A stretch of DNA of 64,000 bases, from assembly GCA_900708905.1 (NCBI GenBank), contig CAADRB010000049.1:428522-492521 (forward strand). The letters are read 5' to 3'. Shown in pieces: positions 42,846 to 57,600 of the stretch. A program made the translations under genes and the position numbers. The DNA is from Hymenolepis diminuta. Lineage: Eukaryota; Platyhelminthes; Cestoda; Cyclophyllidea; Hymenolepididae. The stretch's first letter is position 1, and every line of letters starts with the position of its first letter. The notes under the pieces were generated by a model. The model made no database searches. It worked only from the letters and a program-made list of their open reading frames with translations, and was not told the origin of the DNA.

Positions 42846-44739
42846 GGTAAGAAGTAAAGAATTAGGCATTGAATTAAGGGTATTAGAAGTCTCACTATTC
42901 CTTAATTCTAGAATTATTGAATCATTCATGATCTCATATGAAGTACAAGGATTGGGCAATGTTGTGATATTTAAAGTTCATGGATTAACTCTTAGAATTA
43001 TAGAAGAATTTATATCCACAAAGTTAAAAGCTTGTTGATCGATTGATTTTGGTACGTAGTTGGTCATTTCACCTCGATATATTCGTGTCTTATTACAGTC
43101 AAGGAAGATAGATCAGACTAGCAACGGCTAGATCATAGATCATGGAAATTCACTCATGGCAATTACATAATTTATATTCATTATGTACCATAATAAAAAT
43201 ATTAGATAATTCTACAAATATACAAATTCGTCATTTTTTCCAGATTGTTCGTTATGTAGTTATGCGTTATAAAATGATTCAAGCAGAAAAAGACATAATT
43301 TCCGCGATAGATACATATTAATTTGCTTAATTGGCTCGCTTGTACAACGAACTTCGTAAATTATTATTATTAATTAAAAATAAAGGACATATTTATGTGC
43401 TTTATTGTAAATCTTCACCTCATCACACGAATTTAAAGATAAGGAACCTATTTTGATCGTCCACATTTCCAAATCTGATTATCATGTTTTTTTATATATC
43501 AAGTTAGTGCATAACATGGTACTTAAAAAAAGCGGGGTAAATAATGAATTTCGATTTTTATAAATGCTTCGATGTCCCTTGTTCAGCCTAAGTTTGAGAA
43601 TGAATAAAGGAATTTTATCAATTTGATGTACTAATGGAGATTGGCTTTTCATTAGTATTTTACGGATTCTTTTGAGAGCACTTTGCCTATCAGTTATCTC
43701 TTGAGAAGTAAATTGATTTTGGCCTTATCTCGCCATGAATGCCATAATACATTCAACCACCTTAATCAACCTTTTCCTCTTGTAATTGTTAAAATATCCA
43801 GTTTTCATAGCATCATAACTCACGAATTCAGTGTATGGAGATAATTCCATTGGTTACCTTACCGATTTAAAGTCTAGTAGGAAAAATGATTTTTTTTATT
43901 CAATGCAAGTTACTTCAAAATTTCTTATAAAAAAGCAAAATTTGATAAATGAACAAGTACAACCGTAAATTTTATTAACCCAAACTTCGTAATTTATTAC
44001 AGCAATGTGTTTGCTTGTCCGAATAGTATAATGTATACTCTCTTTTTCGATCAGCGGACATAGTAAAGTTCTGTGCATACTGATACTGAAACAGAGATGG
44101 CAAAGTAAGCACTCGACTGCGACTTAATGGAGAAAATTAATGGTGCAATAATCCTCTGAAGGCGGATAATATACAACAAAACACGATTTGGATAATTTAT
44201 TGTAATGAAAAGAAATAAAAAACAATAATATTAAAGCTTGGGCATATTTTGAGGTACTCAGATAGATTTTGGTGTGTTAAACAAAATTTTCAAAAAATGT
44301 TACTATTTGCGATTGACGAATCAGCAAGGAATGGTTGAGCTCTCCCTCACCTATCACCTCTCTGCGTCTCTAGGACACATCCTTTCGGGTTGATATGTAA
44401 TAATGCTTTGCTTTCAAACCAAATTAAATCTAGCTATTTATAACACTACTTAGGCATGCCATAACATATGCAACATTTGCACACCACATGACAGATACAT
44501 TCATGTACCAGAGATGAGCCCACTTCACTCTCTTTCAATTAGAAACAAAAACTGAGTTGTTGTTGATAACCCCACAGTTTTATTTTAAATGGGCTTCTAA
44601 ATGGCAAACTGCCTAAAAGATATTAGTACATTTATTTAATATTTTACTCCATCTTATGATATTTATGGTAACATAAAACATTTATGCTTATTTGTAGAAT
44701 ATAAAATAAAATATAAAGGCGGTTACAAGAAATCCTGGC

Positions 44740-45167
44740 GACGGCTGATTTAGAAATATCACTGAGTGATTTAGAATTATTGCCAATGGAAAATTTAGCA
44801 AGTTTATTCAGAAAAAAGAGATCAGAGGTATCCCTGAACTGAATTTTTGCGATAAATGTTTACACACTTCTTCGAAATCTACAAAACTAATTAGTGTCCT
44901 CTTCTTTATTTCTAATTCAGGTTAATACTCCATGCATTTAAAATAAAATTTGTATCAGTAGTGGAAAATGAGCGAAAGATGAATAACCTAGAAATTAAAA
45001 GTTCCGTAGAGCTAATCCCACGTGAGGATGCAGTTTCACAAAATCGGAAATTTATCAAACAAAATCTGCCACTGGGGTACTTTTTATTGCCTACTAAAGA
45101 GTACGAAAGTTTATATCTAGAAGATGTATCAGATAAGGGACATTTTGGAACTCCTAAAGAGTTTTAA
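44740..45167 (+). CDS. Candidate coding fragments, unknown product
   Basis: Two stretches look protein-like. 44740-44827 reads ATADLEISLSDLELLPMENL and onward, then meets a possible donor (GAG then GTATCC). 44924-45167, after a good acceptor (TTATTTCTAATTCAG), stays open to a TAA and reads SSVELIPREDAVSQNRKF, LPLGYFLLPTKEYESLYLED. The phases of the simplest junction do not agree, so they may be parts of a broken gene or unrelated. No family recognised. Confidence 0.2.
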
Positions 45168-47843
45168 ATTCCTACTATGGGCGCAATAACAAGCACATAC
45201 GCAATGAAGTCAAGGATCAGGAGATTGGTACCCATCGATGCACATCTAGCGATGTTAGTGGCCAACCACGCTGACTGACTCATGTTATATCGAGGGATGG
45301 TACAATATGAGTCCAAGTTAAATCTTGCTTAAACTTTCCCTAATTGGATTAGGAAACTTTTATTTAACTGGTAAATATATTGGAGCTCAAATCCATTGAA
45401 TAGAATGAATAGGACAAATTGTAGCGATCGAGTTCAAACAATTAAAGTACAATAGATCTAAAATTAACAATGGAGCTCTAAATGAACTCTCGAGTGTTAT
45501 GCGTCTAGGCTTCACCACCTAAATCCTTAATATCAATATAAGATGTTATGTATTTAGGAGGAATTTGATTAAATAATGAGTGAAAAATTCAATAAAACAT
45601 GTTGTGAATAACAATATTCAAACAAGTCTTTGCATTTTAGTTTAATAATGAGGCCACATATATTAGAAACTAATTTAAGGATAAAATATGAATTCCATGA
45701 GTTCATGTTCTTATCAGACGTAATTTAAAATAATTACTCAAAATTTCCCCTCCTCAATTTGAATAAAAGCAAAAAGTTTAAAATATTTTGTCCGTGAGAA
45801 AATTCTGATTTGGCCTGTTTCCATGGCGGATTTTTCTCATTTCTCTTTATTTCCTGAAAAAGCAAGCTTTTATAATTTTTAACTTATCTATAGTGATATT
45901 CTAATTTTAACACAGTTTCCGGTTAAAAAGGAAAGGAAATATCGCCGATAATAATTGAATTTTAAATAAAATGTTATTTCTTAGAGAATTATTTATTGAG
46001 GGAGCACAGTGATATCATCTATTCGAAATCAGTCAATTTCAAAACATTATAGTTATATTAATAAAATATAATGATAAGTAAAAATGCAGATGGCCCAATA
46101 AATCCCGAATTTAGATGAAGTAAACTCTTCTGGTGCAATCATCTTTACAACCTTCAATTCTTATTTACATAATTCTACTGCTTTCGTGCATATATACTTA
46201 TCTATAATTAAAATAATAAAATCTTTTGCTATGCCTAGAGAATATATTTAATGCACGCATTCTAAATATCCTTGACAGGCAGCGACCAAAGGCTGAACTT
46301 TGCTGGCACCTTCCCAAGACAGGCGGACCGTCTCGGTACACACATAAAATTATTTTGCTTTAGAAGATGCAAATGGCTTCTATGTTCAGATAGATAATTT
46401 TTCCCTTATGAATGTTTAAGATGCCCGGTAAATACAATTGCAATACAGCTTATTAGTTACGTGGTAATTTATCCTCTGAAAATTACTGAAGTCCAGTGTC
46501 CCAATCAAAGTGCAAGTTAGAGGCATGGTACGACGTAATTTTGAATAATTTTGGTATAACTTATCAACAGTTATTTTGAGGTATATCGCTGATACTTCAT
46601 TTCGAATGTACTGATAAAGTTTGGACTCACAGTACGAGTTATTTATGAAAAAGCGTTCACAATTTCGGAGTCGTGGATATGAAATTGACACCTCTTTTTC
46701 TCATCAGTTGTTCAAAAATATATTATGACCAGGATTCTGAAAAGCTTCATTTATTTCAATTTATTATTTATGAGAAAACAAAAATAAAATATTTTCAAAT
46801 TATGAAGTGGTACAAACAGATGAAACAGTAAAACATTCTGATGTGGGTTAGAAGTTGGGAATTGAATTGGGTCAAAAATAAAGTCAGAACACCAAAATAT
46901 TCTTACGTCACTTGATATTTTGAATTCATAAAGCAAATTTTTAACTCTGCTAGTATAGCTCTTAGCTTACGTTCCAGTGAGTCACGGGAATCCTGCTAAA
47001 CTATGCTATTTGGATATCTTTAATGCCCTCTGATTTGGTTGTGGACTAACCACGTTTTAGGCAGAAATGTTAACTTTTGTCTCGAGCCAAATATTATGGA
47101 AAATTTTGCCTTCTCCAATAAATCCAACTGCATGATAAAACTCTTACACATAGGCATCAAAATAAACAAGTATCATTTAAATGTGTATACTCTGCTCAAA
47201 TTTAACCATTTACAACGGCAAATGTCAACGAACTTTAATCTGCTTATGAAGATTAATTGAAAATTATGATTGATCTGTAAAAATTATCATATATTAAATT
47301 CAAGGTCATTCTGACTTTTGTATGAGAATCAATTCATTTCAGGAAATCTATTAAATAAAGCCAAATCATTTTCCGAATGAAAATAAAATTTCCGTGCTTA
47401 AAATTAAAATATTTCCTTCGGACAGAAACTAAATAAAACAATTCATATATGTTATAAACCACATTTAATAAGGAATGTTTTGAAAAAGTAAGTCAAATCA
47501 AATCCCGTGTACATTAAATATAACAATTGCATTTAGATAAATAAAATATTTCGCCTTACCTTTTGATATAAATGAGCTATAATAAAAGGATTGAATTTAT
47601 TATTTGCGTCTTGCGACGTTCCCTTCAAAATAAATTTTATAGATCTGACCAAATAGTGAAAATGATTATCACTAAATTAAATTAGAAATTATTTTATTAA
47701 TAATTATTACCCAACTTGTGCATTCAACAGGTCTTTGATAGAACTCTTTTTAATTCTGAGATATAATTTATTCAGCAATTTACATAAAATATATTTTGGA
47801 AATTCATGTTTTGGATAGAAATTAAAGAAGTACATATTACATG

Positions 47844-47870
47844 TGTATATATATATATACATATATAATA
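47844..47870. repeat. AT-dinucleotide microsatellite
   Basis: GTGTATATATATATATACAT followed by ATATAATATG; a self-complementary simple repeat with no sign of function. Confidence 0.8.
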
Positions 47871-50800
47871 TGAAACTTTCGGCGGATTCTTCTACAGATG
47901 ATAAAAATAAACTCAGTTTTCAAATACACCTGGCTTCTTAAGTATTTTTAGCCATTTTGGAACATATTCGATGCCGTTAATATGGATGTATGATGAATGT
48001 TAACAATTTAATTGAGTTCAAACCCATTTGAGCATGTAACATAAAGTAATAGGTAATTAAATATTTCAAAAGCACATTTTCCTCCAAGATCACTGATTTG
48101 AAATGAAATATCTCCGTTTTCATATCATTATCTTTACAAGTACCTGGATTCTACTAATATAAGTTTTAAGTTGAATATTAAACTATTGTAAAGTATTCAT
48201 TTTAAATGGAATTATCTCCGATTCGGTTATTTTTTTTCTGCACAAGATTTAATCCCTTTGAGTTGCGAACCAAACTAAGGAAGGAAGACATTCGAGTATA
48301 TAACTCAAACACATTTATTGAGTCATAACTTGAGTATGTCTGAAGGAGCTGCTATGAGTTAATTAATGACAAACGTAGCAAGCTAGTTTTAATTGCACGT
48401 TTCTTGTATGATTCAAGCAAAGAATGCAGTTGTGTGATCAGAAAGCCACACTTGACACGAATGGGTGTGATCTTTGAAGTTTCAATCCAAACCAAAACCC
48501 CAACATGATACTTGGGTGAAAAATATCGACTGAATACGTTGAGTGAGCGCAACATCTTGTTATCAATTTTCAAAGGCAAAAAGTGAAAAATGAAGAAAAT
48601 AACGACTTTTTAAACCGACTCATAGTTCCTCTAAGCTTAAAAGAAGAACGATAAAATGTAAATTAAAAGTTATAGATGCAAACAAATGAGTGCACAATAG
48701 AGTACGTTTCTGCTTTACCAAACAAATTGATAAAGAAATCCACCAGTGCATATCCATTTTCAAACATTAGTACCTGCCGAAATTACTGCATTGAGAAATG
48801 ACCAAATGATAATTTCCTAACCACACTGATTAAACGATAAACATGTCAAAATATTACATAATAAAATTAACCTAAAGTACAAAGAGAAAGAGAGAGAGAA
48901 AAGTGTGATGTGAAGACTCTAGTTTTAATAAATAACTCGTTGTACCGGGGGGTTTCTAGTCTTTAAATACAAAAGAATTGGTTGTTTGAAGCTTGGTATT
49001 GGATGATAAATGCACTTGGCCTCGATTTGTATTTATCTATGTTCCATTGTTCTAGAACTGCCAAAAATTTAAGTGAATGGCCATTGACTGCATCTTTAAG
49101 AAGTAAAGCTCTAAGTTGGTGCAAGTTAGGACTTGTAACTTACGATTTAAAAAAACTGACCATTAATATGTACTCCCCTTTTGGGAATCCTAGTTAATAA
49201 TATGGATTTCCTATTCCTTAGACCGTGTCGTTACAGTTAATTAGACAGGATAAAATAATTGGGGACAACTTCATCGGTAAAATATGCCGTTAAAACAATT
49301 ATAACTGAATGATAAGTTTAAGTTTAGTGAAAAAAAAACCAGAATTAAAGTTAGTTTAGTTATTTCTAGAGAAAAATAAAATTCGAAAAGTTATGGGAAA
49401 ATCAAAATTATTAAAGTACTAATATGCTGAAAGCCGTTCAGTTAAATTGTCAATTTTTCTATCGTTGAGTTTTCAATAATGATATTCTCAAGAGTGAGGA
49501 AGAAACGAAAATGGAATTAACACCTAGAAAGTGGATCAGGGGAAGTGACGTGGCGCCGATCTGCAGAAGGATTCACGTGTCAGATAGTTCATTCCTTCCC
49601 TTCCTAATGCATTGGAAATTTCTGCAATGACTCCAAGCATGCATACCAAATGTGTGAATTAAGGAGGATTCATTTTATGCTATTTTCTACGTTTATTGCA
49701 AACAAAGTAGCTTGCGTTGTGCATTTTGAGATCCTCTCATTAAGATTTCTGCATTCGGCCGTTTCTGTATTTTGGCTGAACATATAGGAAATTAGCTTGG
49801 TAAAAGTATCTGGAATATTGAGTTCATCTAGGTTATCACCATAAGCTACTTAAGTACTATCTTCACCACCACAAGAAAATGAGAAGGGAAAGTCATTTTG
49901 TGACCTATCAAACTTCCATCTGCTATCTACTTTTGATGAATAACGTTTTCTGATGCAAACGGAGGAAATATTGCCCCCAAAAATATTTGAATTATACAGT
50001 TTGCCGCATAGCTTTTATGGCGAATCTACTTTGTGCCAACACGTTCAAGTGCGATCGATGGAATACCTTGAAGATTTTAGGCAAACTTTCTCTCTCCCTA
50101 TTTTATGATTTTAGATTTTATTCCCAAGTGTTCACATTAAAGAACTTAGCTTTAACTATATTGATAACACACCCATAGTCAGATCTAACTCATGACACAA
50201 GACTTTTGAGTCGGATAAAGGACAGACACAGGCCCTAAAAAACACAGGAAACAATTTCTAATATTTAAATTTTGAGATTTTCTCAGCTTTTTTTTCTTCT
50301 GTCCTCTCAGGGCTTTATTGAACTAATTTACTACTCTCTATTCACAGATGCATTCCCATGATAAAAATGCCTTTTTGAATTGCTGAGTTTAGTAATTAAA
50401 CTCAGCCTTTATACTAACAAGTTAATGATGCACATTTCGATCCAATCGGATATCGGATGAATCATATTCGCGATTGCCAGAAGGATAACTGACAAAATAT
50501 TTTGGCGCTAAGATACGGTTTGCAGCAGAAATTGTAATAAGGATAAACGGGTTTGTGTGAACTACTTTTAACCCATTTTCACCTTATCCCATCTACTTGT
50601 GAAATATTTTCAGCTTATAAAGCGGTGACGGTTTTTATGATTTTTTTAAGTATAACCACTTTTCAAGTTATCTATAATTGTAGTAGGTATAAGTTCATCT
50701 ATATAATAATGATATAAACGAAATCGGCTTCTCTTTAATCTCTTGGCTATTTTCTTAATAAACCCTGCGTCGTGTGATTGACAGATTTTCCTCATTCTTT

Positions 50801-51668
50801 CTCCTGAGTCCGAGCATCTATATCCGTAGAGTCGTAGGCAGCAACAAATTGACGTTGTAATATCAATCTCAATTAACATTTTAAATTGAAAATAGATAGT
50901 CTCATCATTCATCTGTTTCAGTATCATTTGTTTACTATGGTCACACTTCTAGATAAACCATTGCTGGTATAGTGCCGTAAAAAAATAATTAAATGGCTAT
51001 CTAATGGTTTATCAGGAGATATCGTCCAGAGTCCCTCCTATTTATAAGAGTTCATACAAAAGTAATTTTCAAGATAAATTTAGTTATTTTCGTGCAGCAG
51101 CACAATTGCAAGTAAGTCATTACAGCATATTCATATGAATTATCAGAGATATTTTTTGGTCATTTTTAGCCTAACAGTGATCGTAAATGTAGACGTCAGG
51201 ATTTAATGACCAATTTTATCTATCTAAAGTTAGCGCCCGATCTCAAACCCATAGAAGGAAAGCTTTCCGACCAACCACCTTTTTTTATTATGTAGCTAAT
51301 ACACAGTCTTCTATTCAATGAAAAGTTTTAATAAGAGCGATCGATCTCGAACTAATATTCTCCAACATCGGAGAACCCTACTACCGTTCCACATATTAGA
51401 AGATGGGCGCATCTTCCAATTGTTTCAATTCTCACTATAATCGAGATGAAAAAAGGGAAGAACAACAATGGATGCAAATGAATTGGACTTTACTTACTCA
51501 GACATCCACCAAGGTCAGTTAGAATTTTTAGTTATGTACAAAACTAGCAAATGTCGTAGTAGCGTTCATAGTAAATGAAGTGAGATCAAACAAGGCAAGT
51601 GGTTTGATATAGGTTAAAGCAATAGTGGAAAGGCATCTGCCAAAGAAAGGATACCATATTTAACAAAT

Positions 51669-51690
51669 GAGTTAGTTAGTTAGTTAGTTG
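51669..51690 (+). repeat. TTAG tetranucleotide microsatellite
   Basis: Four to five tandem GTTA units followed by degenerate units (GAGTTAGAGTTAG). It is not the TTAGGG telomere repeat. Confidence 0.8.
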
Positions 51691-54600
51691 AGTTAGAGTT
51701 AGTCCTCAATAACGCCAATACTCAATTATCCAATTCCATTGCATATACATTTTATATTAAAATATTACTATTTTAACCCTAATTATGAAATACGCTCCGC
51801 ACGTTATTATTGCAAAAATCGTTTTGATATCTTGAAGTATTTCTTTTATTATTTTAAGTATCCATATCATATTCATAAGCATATTAAGTATCTGTGCCTA
51901 TGAGTATACCAAATTATCTATTTATAACTATGACGTTCCTAACAATAGAAAAAGCTCATACTAAACCTAGAGCTAAAAAGACTTTGACTAACATTAACAC
52001 TTTTTAAGTATCTCTACAATTATTCTGATAATGTAAGCATGCGAAATTGTCATCTTTTAAATGACATATTTATCAAATATATGGAAGTATACATTTTCCT
52101 ATGATTTATCGAAACGGCAATTAGTAGCGCTTCTTTTGTCATCAACCAGAGGTATTCGAATTTGGCTTTAACTGATTTTAACTATATTTTACTCAGAAGT
52201 CTTATGATGAAAGGGCACCCAAAACTGGCTACTCCAGAACTCAGATGTATTCCTTCTTAACAAGGAAGGTGCTATAACTTAACCAATCTCGCAGAGCCAA
52301 CAATCTAGAAAACTCGGTAGTATAGCAACTTAACACAGAAGCCAACAACCCACGGCAGATCAGAAGACACGTTAGAAGGCTTGTTATATTTCACCTTCCT
52401 AAAATACCATAAGGACAGATTTGATTGAAAAATAGCTTTCCTTTACGAGAGCAGACCTAAAGCTACAAACTTGCTTAGTCAGTCGACGTTATATAATTAT
52501 CAGGGCATCATTCATCATTATTGTCATTTTCCATGACAAAGCAGAAAATAATATAAAATTTTTAATCACGAAGAGCGTCTAAACAGAAGAAGCAATATCA
52601 GAAAGTTTTTGTAGTAAGGCGTGAATCGAAGCCTTTTTGCATCTGGCCTTTGAAATTGTCAGATTGTTTGCAATTCGCTATTAGCATAATTAATTGTATT
52701 ATATCGGATAACCAATACATTACTTACAGACCAAAAATTGAAGTATACACATATTGAAGTACAAAATCGGATAGAAAAAATTGTAAAGGTTTTTAAGATA
52801 ATAGTTAATGATAAAGCAATAAATAAAACATGATAATATGTAAGAAATGGGTTCACAATGCGCTGTTTGTCTCATTTACATTCGAATGACTGACTTGTGA
52901 CAGAACAATTTAAGTCACAATGCGTATGCTGTTTATAACGTGAGGAAGGAAGATCTTAGTTACGGATGAGCGTATTGTTAACTTCTCTTAAAATTGACGG
53001 TGACCTCTCAAATATATCGCCGGCTATCTACTATTAGTTTGTGGTAAAAATACCAAAGTCAGTCTAGAATGTAAATCCACAGAATTGCCCAATTAAACTC
53101 TCTTCCGTCTTCTAACTTTGATTACATCGAAACTGGTATTAAGACAGCTCTAGAGTCGACTTTATCCATACGAGGTTTTCGTTTATAGTAGCTGAATAGT
53201 GTGAAACTCTGATTATCTACGGCGATTAACATATATAGACTTCAAAGTAAGAACCATTTAGCAGTTCTATGGTATTGAATTTAAATCTATAAATTAATCG
53301 GAAAATTCATTCCCAAAAGAAACTTCGGGTTATTTCTGTAAACATATGGCAATTGCATATATAAAGCTTATTATTATGAAAAAAACAATTAAAATGGTTG
53401 CTATTTAATACTGATGAGCGCACAGTGATTTGTCTTATATTTATGTGACTGATTAATTTTGGACAACCTATTAAATAAATAAACTGTGATACTAAATGTA
53501 TAATTTGTTTTATGCAATTTTTTGGGTATAATGAGAGTGAAAGTGGTACTTGAGCGAATAATTTAATAAGTGGACGTCGTGAAGGCAATTATGACTTATG
53601 GGGATGATTCAGTCTGCCCGATTCGGACAGCAGGGGTTTTATTGGGCGTCCACCACTGTGTGCTGAGGTGAAAATAATAGTACAAGTCGACACCTCATCA
53701 AATGAAGATAAAAATGTCTTGTGAAAAAAATTAAGAGAGATAGGAAGCTGATGAGAATCGCTTCTTATTAAACTTGGCTCTGTGACTACCTCAATCTTAC
53801 ACAGAAAGCGTATGCAACTGATGATCATTAACAAATTCATTTTTGAGGAACAATCTTTATTTAGTTACGAATGTAATAATTAATGAGGTTCTAAGTTGCT
53901 CTAGTGAGATATTACTCAGTTATCATACATTTTTGTGCATCTTTTGTGAATTTAATCTACGGCCATTTGTAGGCCATTTTCTAGAACATAATCAAAGTGA
54001 GAGATGCGTCAATTATGACTAATGATGAATCAAAATGTAGGAGTTGGTACCTAATTTAAACGCTGAAGCTTCTTATTAAATCACCTACAAAATCGTATGA
54101 ATTTACTGATTATTCATCTAGTTCTTTTGATTAATAGAGATAATATTAAAAACTGATATTATAATTGTTCAAAAATATTTAACTGACAACCGGAAGCAGT
54201 AGAATTTTTCATTAGGGAATTAAGGCATAGAGTCGAGTAGAGGTAGATAGTAAAATCAGAGCTTTAAGAGTCTCGCCCCATTTTAACTATGAATTCGTTG
54301 TGTTATCCGCTATTTTATGGTTCGCTCTGTCACGTCCTGAATTCCGAATATCAGCAGTTGGCTTCAATGTTCCTAAATGAGGTCATGTTCACGTTTATTG
54401 GCTACGTAAATAGATTGCGAGGTTAATGGAACTCTAGCTACTTATGTTCTTTAATTGTATTAGGACTGTTGAACTGTTTCCTGTGTTCAGATGCTTTCCC
54501 ATATTAAATAATGTAGGTTTTTTGGATTTCCGTGAGTGATATTAAAGGGAGTCATGCTTTCTCAACAGATTTGTCTCTTCTGATAGCCCAAAATAATTAC

Positions 54601-57600
54601 TAGATACTAGTTAAAAGGTTTTAAACATTACAGAGTCCAACCTATAGCACTCTTTTATTAATAGAGAGAAAAAAATATGGTAAGTTGTCGAGTACCGCAC
54701 CGTTATAGTATTCACTATCATCGTAAATATTTAATGCAGTACTTTTAATTAGCATAACGGACAAGGAACGCGCTACACTTAATAGTGGATCTTTTTATAA
54801 AACGATGCAAGTAAAGTTGATTAGATCTTCGATATTGCTGTCGTTAAATTTTTTAAGTGTTTTCTCCCTATCGGAGACAGGATTTCATTAAAATTACCTT
54901 AACAATTAAAATACTTTGAGCAAAAACACTTTTGCTCGCTCTATGGGGCTTTTATTTGTTTGAGTTACTGAATCTTTTGTCATAATTGTTTAAATTATGC
55001 GTTCGCGTCTAAAAAAGACTATTCATACATGACAGTTACACGAAGTCCAAACAATTTCCTACTTATAAAGGTAGTAATACCCTCCAGATACAAGTATAAT
55101 CCCTATTGTAAGCACCAACTAAAGTAAGAGACCGGTTATTTGTAAAGTAAGTAATAAATTTATCAATTAGGAGGGAGACTGCAAAGATTTATACTAGTAG
55201 ATAGGAATGAGAATTATAAAAGTAGGGAAGGAATTTGTTCTTACTTTCATGCCGGCTTTCGAATACCTATAAATGCTAAATATTAACTTTCTTCGGAGTT
55301 GGTTTAATGTGCTCCTCCTCAAATATATTTGGAAAGATAAACTAATTTCGGTCTCAATACACCAAGGACAATATTGGCGTTGTTTAAATCAGAATTGAAC
55401 ACTCACTAATAGAGCACTTGAGCATAATATATTAATACCTTCCATTTTCACTTAGAGCCCTCGAGCCGAAGTTATTAGCTTATTAGAATGCCATAGATTC
55501 ATTTTGAATACAAAAATAGTAATTTGAAATGACTACCGGACCATTTTAATCTTTTTGAAAAAATATAGTCCATATAGATATAGCACATTCGTTAACGTCA
55601 TTAAAAGTCCTCTTTCATCTTTCGTAGGTGGCATGATGCGTCCACTAAATAGAGTCTTTGTTTAAATGACTCATAAAACCGTCTGCGTCTGTCAATGAAT
55701 CAGGTTGTACTTTCACGCACGAGCATAGGAATGCATTGCAGTGGTGAATGCATTTCATGGTCTTCTAATTTCTCTAATCCTCATCAGTTTACAATTAAGC
55801 ATTGCTTTATCTAAAGGTAAAGGTAAAGCAGAGACCAAGATATAGAGGGGATATAATCGATTTAGAAAATTCATGATAATATGGGTTTCCTTTCCATCCC
55901 AAAATCCGCAGTCTAAGAAACTTGTATTGTAACTATTCAGAACTCCAGATAATCAGAGGATTTGAAAAAATTGCGATGAGATATCCATTGATCAGAAAAT
56001 TAAAAAACGAAATCTCCAAATTGACGATCGTCGTGTATTTTAACTGCTAGCGTAAAGTATTTAATCATTAAATATGTCCCGCTATTTTGGCGTTGATTCG
56101 TATTGTTTAGAAACTGGGTTATATTTATTTGGATCATATAATTTAAATCGAGTAAGGGAATGACTCACAAATGTGGTCTTGTCACGCATTTCATTTTTGT
56201 ACATTTTAAAGTACTAAAATTTTGAAAAGAACTCAAAAATACTGAAGAGGAATAAAAAGGGCTCGGGTGCAAAATGTTTAATAACAGGGTTTCAGGCTTG
56301 CGACCAAATTCACCTTGAAATGCCGATTACATAATTGCGGATATTTTTAGAACATCAAGCGATATGGATCATCCAAATAAGCTCTTACAGGGATCCACTA
56401 TATGAAAAACACCTCCATAAGCGGTACTCAGATTCAAATGGCTCTATTAATGTATTTAATACAAATAAATGCTGAAACTGATTTCTACTATCTTAATTTT
56501 TCCTATTTATTTAAAGTAATTATTATTAAAGAAATGATTTATTACAATTCATATTTAAGTTATACAGTATATTTAATTTCCAAGTCAGAGTTCATGACTT
56601 CTATCGAAATAATTGACCTCATTGATCTCTAGCATTAAATCATATTTTTTTCATTAAGATATGATTTTTCCTAAATGGTTCAAACATCATAAAGGAGGAT
56701 AATTGTCCGAATGAAGTGTCATCTTGGATTCTTTGGTAATAAATGCCACCGAAGAAGTTAGAAGTGTGATTGTCGCTTCTTATGAATATTCAAAAGAACT
56801 AAGTAAAATTTGATGGCGGATGACATTGGTTCGACGATAGATTGCAATAGTTAGAGGAATGATCAAAAATAAGTGAACCCGGTCGATCTAAAATGTATTT
56901 TGAACACAATTTCGCAATTAGGCAAATAAGATCATAAAATATTATCAAATGTATCCCAGTTTAATCTTCGAAAATGTGAATAATAACTGGCTAGTAACAT
57001 CCACTGATTAGTAATCCAGTGACTATTTCAAATAAACGTTGATGTCTATTTATGCATTAAAAATTAATAAATACTGAATAACTGTATAAATACTATACGC
57101 TAAAAAAACTGATTTTCTAAGATGATTACATTGTCTTGAATGTGGCTTTTCATATATTTTTCTTTTACCCAGTCATTTGTCTGAGTGATTTACACTTTTA
57201 TCATTTTGTTAAACGCCTGAGTAAATACTGTACTCTTTAAATAAACCTGTGAAGCTATGAACCTCGAAAAATGGAGGCACAATACGCAAATTCGTAATGA
57301 GATTATTCTGTCGCAGATGAAATAAAGTCAATTACATTTTTGCTAAACTTGTGATTAAAGTACAACTCTATAAGAGAATGACTCATAGGACTCATCTACT
57401 CAACATCCGAAAACCGGAGTTATTAACAGTTTTGAACTTATGTTGGCCATTCAATTGAAAAATATCCTTTTTATGTTTTACCTATTGAGTTACAAATTAT
57501 TCGTTTCAACTCGAATATTCTTATTCTTCCGACAATTCACTGATTTATGCATGACAAATGTTTTGTATTTTGGACAAATTAGGATTTTGCATATCAGTTG

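Noticed and set aside
49987..50178. Short frame whose C-terminus (KNLALTILI) resembles that of 58184-58378 (KNQALTILI)
   Set aside because: Similarity covers about ten residues in AT-rich sequence and does not extend at the DNA level, so it is probably chance.
51669..51690. TTAG repeats as interstitial telomere sequence
   Set aside because: The unit is TTAG and not TTAGGG, and only a few units are present; an ordinary microsatellite.
53744..53775. CTGATGAG string reminiscent of a hammerhead ribozyme core
   Set aside because: No properly spaced stem II and GAAA follow. Other CTGATGA occurrences (26231, 53410) also lack the second core part.
53589..53840. 83-residue minus-strand frame with a relatively GC-rich end
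   Set aside because: Somewhat protein-like but no family, no clear splice borders and no neighbouring exons.
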